This document shows positions 1-5,153 of a DNA stretch of 6,941 nucleotides, piece after piece. Below the pieces are notes generated by a model. It made no database searches, was not told where the DNA came from, and was given only the letters and a program-made list of their open reading frames with translations. The position numbers and the translations under genes were made by a program. How positions within the stretch are numbered: the first letter of the stretch is position 1; each line of letters begins with the position of its first letter. This DNA is from UBA1731 sp963653155 (GTDB lineage: Bacteria; Verrucomicrobiota; Kiritimatiellia; RFP12; UBA1067). The DNA lies in assembly GCA_963653155.1 (NCBI GenBank), contig CAVJWR010000132.1, positions 1 to 6,941 of the forward strand, given 5' to 3'.

Positions 1-3
1 TAG

Positions 4-24
4 GGCGACCTCGATGAGGTCGCC
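4..24. other. 9-bp perfect hairpin at window start
   Basis: GGCGACCTC (4-12), loop GAT, GAGGTCGCC (16-24) form a perfect 9-bp stem with a 3-nt loop, directly after a TAG. It could be the stem of a terminator for a gene ending at base 3. No T-run follows on the + strand and none can be judged on the - strand, so an intrinsic terminator is not established. It could instead be a small intergenic palindrome. Confidence 0.4.
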
Positions 25-175
25 GCACGATGCATGGCGTGGCGTTGGCGTGTGGGTCGGTATGCACACGGCATGGCGGTGATGTGCGCATGGTGCGGCG
101 ACTGTGCATTCCAGTGGCGGCGACATTGCGATGGTCTCCGTGTGAGACATTCGATTTCAAACTGCGATTTTTTTG

Positions 176-203
176 TTTAACACAGAGACACGGAGCCACG
201 AAG
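176..203. repeat. Intergenic word containing CACAGAGACACGGAG
   Basis: The stretch TTTAACACAGAGACACGGAG and the following CCACGAAG resemble a degenerate word that I recall recurring in intergenic DNA of many environmental and gut bacterial genomes, especially PVC-type ones. Only one copy lies in this window, so repetition cannot be shown here. No coding role is apparent. Confidence 0.3.
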
Positions 204-288
204 TCGCAGAGCGTGAAGGTGTTGGTTTTTGGCCATGTAGAAGTGTAGAAATGTAGATGGCAGTGGGTGGATGGTAATAGAAATTTGT

Positions 289-316
289 GATTTATGATTT
301 TCGATTTGCGATTGCA
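289..316 (+). repeat. Four heptads of GATTTNN type
   Basis: GATTT begins at 289, 296 and 303 and GATTG at 310, an exact 7-base period (GATTTAT, GATTTTC, GATTTGC, GATTGCA). Further GATTT words follow at 323, 331 and 340 without the strict period. The last three heptads form the left copy of the inverted repeat pair 296-319 / 478-501. Confidence 0.6.
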
Positions 317-501
317 TTTGAGGATTTGGCGATTTATATGATTTCGCCTGTCCCTGAAACTTGAAGCCTTCAATCTGCATTTCTTGCCTATAGCTTACCT
401 TATGGTTATCTTCATTATTTCCGTGCGAATCGCGAGTGGCTGGCTACGCGGTTAAATCATAAAATATTAGAATAACTAAATGCAATCGCAAATCGTAAAT
501 C
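296..501. repeat. 24-bp inverted repeat pair enclosing 158 bp
   Basis: Bases 296-319 and the reverse complement of 478-501 match at 23 of 24 positions; the only difference is T at 301 against A in the partner. The core is CGATTTGCGATTGCATTT. The enclosed 158 bp (320-477) has no open frame worth calling. The arrangement resembles a small non-autonomous element with terminal inverted repeats. I see no target-site duplication outside the arms, so two opposed copies of a short dispersed repeat is an equally good reading. Confidence 0.6.
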
Positions 502-550
502 CAATCCTACCTGTAAATCCTGTCAGAAACTGGATCGGACATGGCGCGAC

Positions 551-580
551 TTGACTGTAGAAAAAAAAAACAAATATAAT
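551..580 (+). promoter_or_regulatory. Sigma-70 promoter with an A10 spacer tract, for the lipoprotein gene
   Basis: The -35 is TTGACT (551-556), the -10 is a perfect TATAAT (575-580) and the spacer is 18 bp. Transcription would start near 587, giving a leader of about 125 nt before the ATG at 711. Ten consecutive A (561-570) fill most of the spacer. Gain or loss of one A would change the -35/-10 distance, which is how some surface genes in other bacteria are phase-varied; that role here is inference. Confidence 0.7.
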
Positions 581-619
581 TGCGCCATTTAAGGATTACC
601 AGAAATGTGGCAAAAAGAC

Positions 620-656
620 TCGCCCTCTCCTTTTGCCGCGAAACACGAGAGGGCGA
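620..656 (+). other. Hairpin in the lipoprotein mRNA leader
   Basis: TCGCCCTCTC (620-629) pairs perfectly with GAGAGGGCGA (647-656) over 10 bp around a 17-nt loop. An alternative pairing joins CCTTTT (629-634) to AAAAGG (656-661). It lies between the promoter at 551-580 and the start at 711, so it should be transcribed as part of the leader. No T-run follows. It shares a GCCCTC/GAGGGC core with the palindrome at 3202-3239. Confidence 0.5.
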
Positions 657-710
657 AAAGGAAAGGTCAGAAAGTAAATGGGCAACCATGACAAGCGTGT
701 AAGGAGAGCG

Positions 711-2885
711 ATGGATTTAGGCGTTACAGCCATTGTGTTTACACCTAACGATGGGGTGTTGTCGAGTTTGGGGCGTTTGGCGGTCGCTATCGGCTTCCTG
801 TCCATGGCTGGCGGATGCGTTTCGGGAATGTACACGAGCAAGGTGTCGNNNNNNNNNNGCTATACGGTGGTAAAAGTCCTTGAAGAGGAACCCACTTCTT
901 TTAGGACAAGAAACCGGGAGCCTGGAATAAGGCGAGAGGAGCGACTGGCGAAGGAACGTCTTGCCGCGCAACAGGAACTCGAAGAGCGGTCCTATTCTCC
1001 ATTTATGCTGCCGATTGTCGAGGAATGGAAGAAGGAAACGAATAATTATGAATATGGCTTGTTGGCTCCCTGGGCGCTCACTCTCGGGATTGTTCCCTCA
1101 TGGAGCGGCGAAACCGTTCACCATACATTGAAGGTCACGTCTCCAATCGGGACACGTGAGGGCTCTTGCTCGGTTTCGGCAAGGAAGTGGATGGGCTGGT
1201 TCGCGCTGCTGATGCCGATTGCCTGCCTTGCCGACGAATATGCCATGAACCCGAATCTGCCCAATGCGGAACTGGAGGCAAAGGCGAAGGATGAGTTGCG
1301 TAAGAACCTCGTCTCTGAGTTCTCGAAGGAAGGGTACGCGAAGTTCGCGGAAGCGAAGAACAAAGATCGCGAAGCGGAGGTGGCGCACATCAAGGCGGTG
1401 AAGCAGGAGATAGATGCGCTGCTCGCCAGGCACGAATACGACGCGGCCGAGCAGCTTCGCCAGAAGGAGGCAGTAGAACGGGCCGGCACGTGGAAAAGTG
1501 ATGGCAAGATGTGGATGGAGCTGAAGACAGCGATTGCGACCAAGAAGGAGGCTTATCAGATCGCGCAGAAAAAAGCGCATTTGGATCGGCTTCTTGCGAA
1601 TGGAGAATTTGAGAAGGTCTTGCAGGAGTGCGAAACACCTACATTGGGCTGGTTGTCTGAGGGGGCATTGCTTCGGGAATACAAGCAGACGGCCTGCAAT
1701 CGCATCGTCAGCGATGTGAACGATCCCAGGCGGCTTGTCGCGTTTCTGAAGACCGAGAACGCGGACGGTAGGCGCGATGAGATCCTAAAGAAGTTGGTTT
1801 CGCTTGATTCCCTGTCCCTGCTTACATCGGAAGAGCTTGCCGCACATTTCAAGAATACAAGGGATTTGTCGGTTTCGCTCGCCATTGTGGAGAAAATGTC
1901 GGATAAGAAGATTTTGGTGCCGATGTTGAGGGACGGGCTGGATCGGGAACTTGTGCGCACCATGTTCGCAAAGATCGGCGATGCCTCCCTTGTGCGCGAG
2001 CGCGTGTGGAAAGGGACCGATGTTAATGCCAAGTTGGCCTACATTGACGTATTCGGCGACGAGGCGGAGTGTGCGCGAATCGTGGAATCATATGCCCAAT
2101 CGCTTACGGACGATCTGGTTCAGGCGCTTAAGGGGAAGGTGGGTAACAAGGCGCTCATAGGGAAGATAAATGCCATTCAGGAAGATCATCTGGTTGCGGA
2201 AATCAGCCGCCTTTCGGGTTCGAACATCGTTGAACGGATCAAGTCTATTCCCGAGCAGGATGTGTGCGAAAGAATGGCACTCAAGGTGCTCCGGCTGACG
2301 GCAATGCAAGTTGATAAGGACGGTAGTTTCGTGAGTGTTGACAGTGGCCCAGATTGGAGAAAATACCGATCAGATTGGGGAAATCTTCAGAAGGGGTTGG
2401 TTGGCATTCTGTCAAAAGAGTGCATTGCCTCGGAGGCAAAGAAGATTATTGAGGATTGTCGGGATAGAATCCATTTTGGCGGATTCTACCTCGGCATGCC
2501 GCCTTATAGGTATCTGATACTTAAAGTGTATTACGGTGGTGCACCTTATATGTATAGCACATTTTGGGGCCGTGGCTGGGAGGAGTTCGATTTTTATAAC
2601 ATTCGTACAATGATGTTCCCGCGTACTCTTCGTTACAGGATATTCGAGAAGGAGGACGGTGAGTTCTGGTCGGCCTATCTTCAGGAATATGTCCCGCACA
2701 AGAAGAAACAGGAATCGCTGACGGGGGCCATTATCGATGCCCTTGACAAGGGGACCTTTGACTACCAAGAAGGGTGGAATGATAAACTTGATGAACGATG
2801 CTACATCTATAAGTCCATGAAATACGGCACTCGTGTTTCATTTGGTGAGAAAACGGGCGCACTTTTGCTTGAGGAATACAAATAA
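711..2885 (+). CDS. Large putative lipoprotein, function unknown (724 aa)
   Basis: I do not recognise a named family. ATG 711 is chosen because TAAGGAG (700-706) precedes it; ATG 678 in the same frame would add 11 residues (including KRVRR) but has a weaker site. Residues 23-36 are hydrophobic and end in SMAGGC, a lipobox-like site with Cys36 as the probable lipidated residue. The N-region is acidic for a signal peptide, and the lipobox is not ideal (Ala at -3). Residues 55-180 include a charged stretch (59-93), GLLAPWALTLGIVPSW (116-131) and a WMGWFALLMPI segment near 160-170. Residues 185-300 are charged, helical and coiled-coil-like. Residues 340-535 look like short paired helices (HEAT-like). 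Residues 590-660 are very rich in Tyr, Trp and Phe (GGFYLGMPPYRYLILKVYYG begins at 590). Ten N at 849-858 hide about four residues; both flanks stay in frame. Likely acts at the cell envelope (inference). A 51-aa gene follows 15 nt after the stop. Confidence 0.85.
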   Translation: MDLGVTAIVFTPNDGVLSSLGRLAVAIGFLSMAGGCVSGMYTSKVSXXXXYTVVKVLEEEPTSFRTRNREPGIRREERLAKERLAAQQELEERSYSPFMLPIVEEWKKETNNYEYGLLAPWALTLGIVPSWSGETVHHTLKVTSPIGTREGSCSVSARKWMGWFALLMPIACLADEYAMNPNLPNAELEAKAKDELRKNLVSEFSKEGYAKFAEAKNKDREAEVAHIKAVKQEIDALLARHEYDAAEQLRQKEAVERAGTWKSDGKMWMELKTAIATKKEAYQIAQKKAHLDRLLANGEFEKVLQECETPTLGWLSEGALLREYKQTACNRIVSDVNDPRRLVAFLKTENADGRRDEILKKLVSLDSLSLLTSEELAAHFKNTRDLSVSLAIVEKMSDKKILVPMLRDGLDRELVRTMFAKIGDASLVRERVWKGTDVNAKLAYIDVFGDEAECARIVESYAQSLTDDLVQALKGKVGNKALIGKINAIQEDHLVAEISRLSGSNIVERIKSIPEQDVCERMALKVLRLTAMQVDKDGSFVSVDSGPDWRKYRSDWGNLQKGLVGILSKECIASEAKKIIEDCRDRIHFGGFYLGMPPYRYLILKVYYGGAPYMYSTFWGRGWEEFDFYNIRTMMFPRTLRYRIFEKEDGEFWSAYLQEYVPHKKKQESLTGAIIDALDKGTFDYQEGWNDKLDERCYIYKSMKYGTRVSFGEKTGALLLEEYK
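849..858. other. Assembly gap (10 N) inside the lipoprotein gene
   Basis: Exactly ten N, the same length as the second gap in this window, which suggests a fixed-size placeholder. The reading frame matches on both sides if the true length is 1 modulo 3, which 10 satisfies. The gap falls just after the lipobox region, between residues 46 and 51 of the protein, so the start of the mature protein is uncertain. Confidence 0.95.
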
Positions 2886-2888
2886 ACT

Positions 2889-2895
2889 AAAGGAG
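2889..2895 (+). promoter_or_regulatory. Ribosome binding site of the 51-aa gene
   Basis: AAAGGAG lies 5 nt before ATG 2901 and 2 nt before ATG 2898. The spacing favours 2901. The site sits only 3 nt after the stop of the lipoprotein gene, consistent with translation from a shared transcript. Confidence 0.7.
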
Positions 2896-2900
2896 TGATG

Positions 2901-3056
2901 ATGACTGGTGTCAGTGTGAAACGCGATTCCAACGGCAACGTTGTTTGGGTGACGGCGGTTGACGATTGCGGATTACCGAATGTTTATAACGTTCGACAAT
3001 ATGAAGAGCGGGGTTATAAGCCAGACTGGAGAACATTGCCTGATGAAGATAAGTAA
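2901..3056 (+). CDS. Small protein of unknown function (51 aa)
   Basis: The frame runs from ATG 2901 to TAA 3054-3056 and gives 51 residues, beginning MTGVSVKRDSNGNVVWVTAV and ending in LPDEDK. It is short but has a strong Shine-Dalgarno and tight spacing to the gene before it (15 nt), with no promoter between, so it is probably the second gene of an operon with the lipoprotein. The protein is soluble in character: no signal peptide or membrane segment, one Cys (residue 23), and an acidic tail. I do not recognise a family. A role as partner, chaperone or regulator of the lipoprotein is only guilt by association. ATG 2898 would add one Met. Confidence 0.65.
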   Translation: MTGVSVKRDSNGNVVWVTAVDDCGLPNVYNVRQYEERGYKPDWRTLPDEDK

Positions 3057-3201
3057 AGTGAATTTAAGCGGTGCTTGCGGCGGGACTTGTGTCCTGTATG
3101 CAAACATCGCGCCGCGAACAAGATGAAGAAAGAGCGGTGTTATGGCGGAAAGATGAATCGTGCTCTGGGCGATGATTTGCCTTCCCGAAGTAGGCCATTT
3201 T

Positions 3202-3239
3202 GCCCTGCCCTCACTTTTTGCAAAAAGTGAGGGCAGGGC
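3202..3239. repeat. Perfect 38-bp palindrome
   Basis: The left arm GCCCTGCCCTCACTTTTTG (3202-3220) is the exact reverse complement of 3221-3239, with no spacer. The outer 13 bp are G+C-rich (GCCCTGCCCTCAC) and the centre is TTTTTGCAAAAA. As RNA either strand would fold into one long hairpin. The A/T runs are inside the stem and no T-run follows outside, so it is unlike a standard intrinsic terminator. It may be a REP-like dispersed palindrome, a protein-binding site, or a 3'-end stabilising stem for the 51-aa transcript. Confidence 0.8.
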
Positions 3240-3281
3240 TGAGACCATGATTGCCAGTCTGCGAAGCTTTGATAGGTGGTG

Positions 3282-3376
3282 ATGTTGCGGATTAATTGGA
3301 GGATAGGGTGTCTTTGGATATGCCCTATTTTGGTCGTTAGGCATGTTGCGGACAGGCCGTATTTTGGTGGTTGAGG
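3282..3376 (+). repeat. Degenerate direct repeat
   Basis: ATGTTGCGGA occurs at 3282-3291 and 3343-3352. Each copy is followed by TATTTTGGT (3326-3334 and 3360-3368) and then a G-T-T word. The distance between the two words differs (about 34 and 7 nt), so the copies are related only by shared blocks. Confidence 0.4.
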
Positions 3377-3461
3377 TGATGGCCGCAGAAAGGTATGGTC
3401 TCTTGCTGGATGTGTATTCGTTCATAAAAGTGTGTGCGTGAAAAACGTCATTGGCGATTTG

Positions 3462-3470
3462 TGATATAAT
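3462..3470 (+). promoter_or_regulatory. Extended -10 promoter for the 76-aa gene
   Basis: TGATATAAT combines the extended -10 TG with a perfect TATAAT (3465-3470). No good -35 lies 16-18 bp upstream, which is usual for extended -10 promoters. Transcription from about 3477 would give a leader of about 55 nt to ATG 3533. Confidence 0.55.
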
Positions 3471-3532
3471 ATCGTCATAAAATCGCGGATTTGATATGCT
3501 ACGAGGCATTAAGAAAAAAGGATCGGGACGTG

Positions 3533-3763
3533 ATGCCGACTGTCGAACAGCAACGCGCGTGGGAGCATGGTCTGCCGGGCTATCTGCAACATGACCTTGA
3601 CGCCTACAAGGAAGGGCGGGCCAGCGGCTCGACTCTGCTCGACTGCCTGTGGTGCGAACTCTACGGATCGATTAATGGTGCCGAGATTGACGATCAGGCC
3701 ATCACACACGAGCATGCCGAATATCTGCGCGACAAGTTCTTGCGCGGAAAGGCGGTCGGATGA
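3533..3763 (+). CDS. Small protein of unknown function (76 aa) with CxxC
   Basis: The start ATG 3533 is preceded by AAGGA (3518-3522), 10 nt away. A TTG at 3491 would add 14 residues, but it sits about 14 nt after the expected transcript start and has no ribosome site. The protein is soluble, begins MPTVEQQRAWEHGLPGYLQ, and has a central DCLWCELYGSIN block (residues 37-48) with Cys38 and Cys41 as CxxC, then an acidic EIDD and a helical HEHAEYLRDKFLRG end. The pattern reminds me of small uncharacterised proteins seen in gut Firmicutes and mobile elements, from memory only. Whether the cysteines bind metal or are redox-active is unknown. nusA follows after 121 nt with its own promoter, so co-function is not implied. 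Confidence 0.75.
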   Translation: MPTVEQQRAWEHGLPGYLQHDLDAYKEGRASGSTLLDCLWCELYGSINGAEIDDQAITHEHAEYLRDKFLRGKAVG

Positions 3764-3779
3764 GGGAGATTGATTTCCA

Positions 3780-3808
3780 TTGACAAAAGGCGGGCTTTTT
3801 CGTATTCT
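3780..3808 (+). promoter_or_regulatory. Sigma-70 promoter for nusA-infB
   Basis: TTGACA (3780-3785) and TATTCT (3803-3808) are separated by 17 bp, a near-consensus arrangement. The predicted transcript starts near 3815, giving a leader of about 70 nt before nusA. It begins 16 nt after the stop of the 76-aa gene. Confidence 0.7.
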
Positions 3809-3820
3809 ACACATGATTTT

Positions 3821-3844
3821 TTTGGAGGTCAGAGGGCTTCCAAA
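3821..3844 (+). promoter_or_regulatory. Leader hairpin upstream of nusA
   Basis: TTTGGAGGTC (3821-3830) pairs with GGCTTCCAAA (3835-3844) over 10 bp, including two G-T pairs, around an AGAG loop. A T-rich tract (GTTTTGTTTTTTG, 3852-3864) begins 7 nt after the stem. Together they could be a weak attenuator, fitting the known autoregulation of nusA operons in other bacteria. The gap between stem and T-run weakens this reading. Confidence 0.4.
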
Positions 3845-3870
3845 GGGGATCGTTTTGTTTTTTGACAGAC

Positions 3871-3878
3871 AAGGAGAG
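3871..3878 (+). promoter_or_regulatory. Ribosome binding site of nusA
   Basis: AAGGAGAG lies 6 nt before ATG 3885. It is strong and well spaced and fixes the nusA start. Confidence 0.8.
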
Positions 3879-3884
3879 TGAAAA

Positions 3885-5153
3885 ATGGCAGACAACCAGT
3901 TGCTGACGATGGTGAACTACATCGAACGCGAGAATGGCGTGGATCGCGAAATCGTTCTGATGGCGATTGAGCAGGCAATCCAGCAGGCAGCCCGTCGCAA
4001 CCCTGGCGTCACCAACGACTTGCGCGTATCGATCGACCGCAAGACCATCACTCTCCATGTCTTCGACACGATGGTCGTATCCGATGAGGATTCGGGCACG
4101 GGGTTCATTTCGGTGGCCAAGGCACAGCGCATCGATCCTTCGAAAAAGGAGGGCGATACGATTGAGGTGGAGCTTCCCGCTTCCCGCCTTGGCCGCATCG
4201 CCGCGCAGACTTCTCGGCAGATGATAATGCAGAAGCTTCGTGAAGCGATCAGATCCAATACGTTCAACGATTTCAAGGGGCGCATCGGCGAGATCGTCTC
4301 CGGCACCGTCACTGGGCTGAACCGCCGCGACGTGTATGTGATGGTCGGCAAGACCGAGATGATCCTTCCGGCCAAGGAATGCATACCAACCGAAGAGTAT
4401 TCGGTGGGCGATCCCATCCGCGCCATTGTCCACCATGTGAAGCCGGATGCGACAGGCCCGGCGGTATTCCTTTCCCGTGCGTCCGGCGAGTTCGTTCGTG
4501 CACTGTTCCGCCTTGAGGTCTCGGAAATATCCGATGGCGTCGTGGAGATCGTCTCCGTGGCGCGTGATCCGGGATACCGCAGCAAGGTCTCGGTGAGGAC
4601 GATGGACGAGAAGGTCGATCCCGTCGGTGCGTGCGTAGGCCTACGCGGTGCGCGTGTGCGCAACATCGTTCGCGAGTTGAGCGGCGAGAAGATCGACATC
4701 GTACGGTGGTCCGAGGACGTGAAGAGCTATATCACACAGGCACTTGCCCCGGCCAAACTTGAGTCTGTGGAAGTCGATCCGGAGCAGGACAACACGGTAC
4801 ATGTGACGGTCGCTCCCGACCAGTATTCGCTTGCCATCGGCAAACGCGGGCAGAACGTCCGCCTCACGACGAAGCTCACCGGCTGGCACATCGATGTATC
4901 CAAGGCGATGAACCTTGCCTCGTTCGAGGACCAGAAGGCGGAGGCCATCAAGTCGCTCGCCGACACGTTCTCGATATCCACGGCACAGGCGACGCAGCTC
5001 GCCAATGCGGGCTTCCTAACGGTTGAGGGAATACTTGAGGCGGACGAGGCCGACTTCGCGGCGGCTACTGGCCTCGACGACGTAACGGCGATCGGCATAT
5101 ACGCCGCAGCGAAGGCGGTGTCCGACCTGATCGGGAACGAGGAGGAAGCATGA
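3885..5153 (+). CDS. nusA: Transcription termination/antitermination factor NusA (422 aa)
   Basis: NusA binds RNA polymerase and nascent RNA in the cytoplasm and tunes pausing, intrinsic termination and antitermination. All domains are visible. The N-terminal RNA polymerase-binding domain is about residues 1-128. The S1 domain is about 132-198 (GRIGEIVSGTVTGLNRRDVY, then the ILPAKE block). KH1 is about 230-290 with DPVGACVGLRGARVRNIV at 245-262 and the EKIDIVRWSED end. KH2 is about 300-345 with SLAIGKRGQNVR (315-326) and LTGWHIDV. A single helix-hairpin-helix-like C-terminal domain (about 358-412) is followed by an acidic NEEEA tail. The length lies between short NusA (about 370 aa, Bacillus type) and E. 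coli NusA (495 aa, two C-terminal repeats). The stop overlaps the infB start (ATGA), so the two are translationally coupled. rimP is not directly upstream. Confidence 0.98.
   Translation: MADNQLLTMVNYIERENGVDREIVLMAIEQAIQQAARRNPGVTNDLRVSIDRKTITLHVFDTMVVSDEDSGTGFISVAKAQRIDPSKKEGDTIEVELPASRLGRIAAQTSRQMIMQKLREAIRSNTFNDFKGRIGEIVSGTVTGLNRRDVYVMVGKTEMILPAKECIPTEEYSVGDPIRAIVHHVKPDATGPAVFLSRASGEFVRALFRLEVSEISDGVVEIVSVARDPGYRSKVSVRTMDEKVDPVGACVGLRGARVRNIVRELSGEKIDIVRWSEDVKSYITQALAPAKLESVEVDPEQDNTVHVTVAPDQYSLAIGKRGQNVRLTTKLTGWHIDVSKAMNLASFEDQKAEAIKSLADTFSISTAQATQLANAGFLTVEGILEADEADFAAATGLDDVTAIGIYAAAKAVSDLIGNEEEA
5140..5146 (+). promoter_or_regulatory. infB ribosome site inside the nusA coding end
   Basis: AGGAGGA sits in the codons for the Glu-Glu-Glu near the NusA C-terminus, 3 nt before ATG 5150. 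With the ATGA overlap this supports coupled translation of infB by ribosomes finishing nusA, and it confirms the infB start. Confidence 0.7.

Larger units (their letters stand above)
1..550. other. Gene-free intergenic stretch, 5' end of window
   Basis: I see no supportable gene on either strand. The short open frames lack ribosome sites and their translations look like shadow peptides. The window opens with TAG followed at once by a hairpin, so a gene could end just at or before base 1, but one codon cannot prove this. Bases 25-150 are G-rich with scattered ATGGCG/GTGCG words. From about 150 to 510 the DNA is A+T rich and holds the word at 176-203 and the GATTT heptads and inverted pair listed separately. 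The stretch looks like decayed or repeat-derived spacer DNA. Confidence 0.7.
3057..3461. other. Gene-free intergenic stretch with palindrome and repeats
   Basis: I find no gene with a ribosome site and plausible composition on either strand. It holds a perfect 38-bp palindrome (3202-3239) and a degenerate direct repeat (3282-3376). A short + frame from ATG 3343 to TGA 3439-3441 (32 codons, MLRTGRILVVEV...) is protein-like in parts but lacks a ribosome site and coincides with the repeat, so I do not call it. No clear intrinsic terminator follows the 51-aa gene. Confidence 0.65.

Noticed and set aside
296..501. Confirmed MITE insertion
   Set aside because: The inverted arms are clear, but no flanking target duplication and no second copy in the window support transposition.
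678..710. ATG 678 as the lipoprotein start
   Set aside because: TAAGGAG right before ATG 711 is a much better ribosome site. The upstream start stays possible because it would supply a basic N-region (KRVRR).
3077..3115. GCGGCG/CGCCGC stem after the 51-aa gene as terminator
   Set aside because: Only 6 bp around a 27-nt loop and no T-run.
3202..3239. Palindrome as an intrinsic terminator
   Set aside because: No T-run follows the stem on either strand; the A and T runs are in the centre of the stem instead.
2973..3509. 178-codon open frame on the - strand
   Set aside because: It has no ribosome site before its start, overlaps the 51-aa gene antisense, runs through the perfect palindrome and has no recognisable domain.
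3785..3800. AAAAG-GCGGG-CTTTT as a terminator of the 76-aa gene
   Set aside because: The stem is mostly A-T and 5 bp long, too weak, and it sits inside the nusA promoter spacer.
3862..3867. Second TTGACA just before nusA as a -35 box
   Set aside because: A -10 at proper spacing would fall at or after the nusA start codon, and the ribosome site would be lost from the transcript.
3807..4699. Long - strand open frames opposite nusA (209 and 260 codons)
   Set aside because: They lie antisense to a clear, domain-complete NusA and are typical shadow frames of G+C-rich coding DNA.
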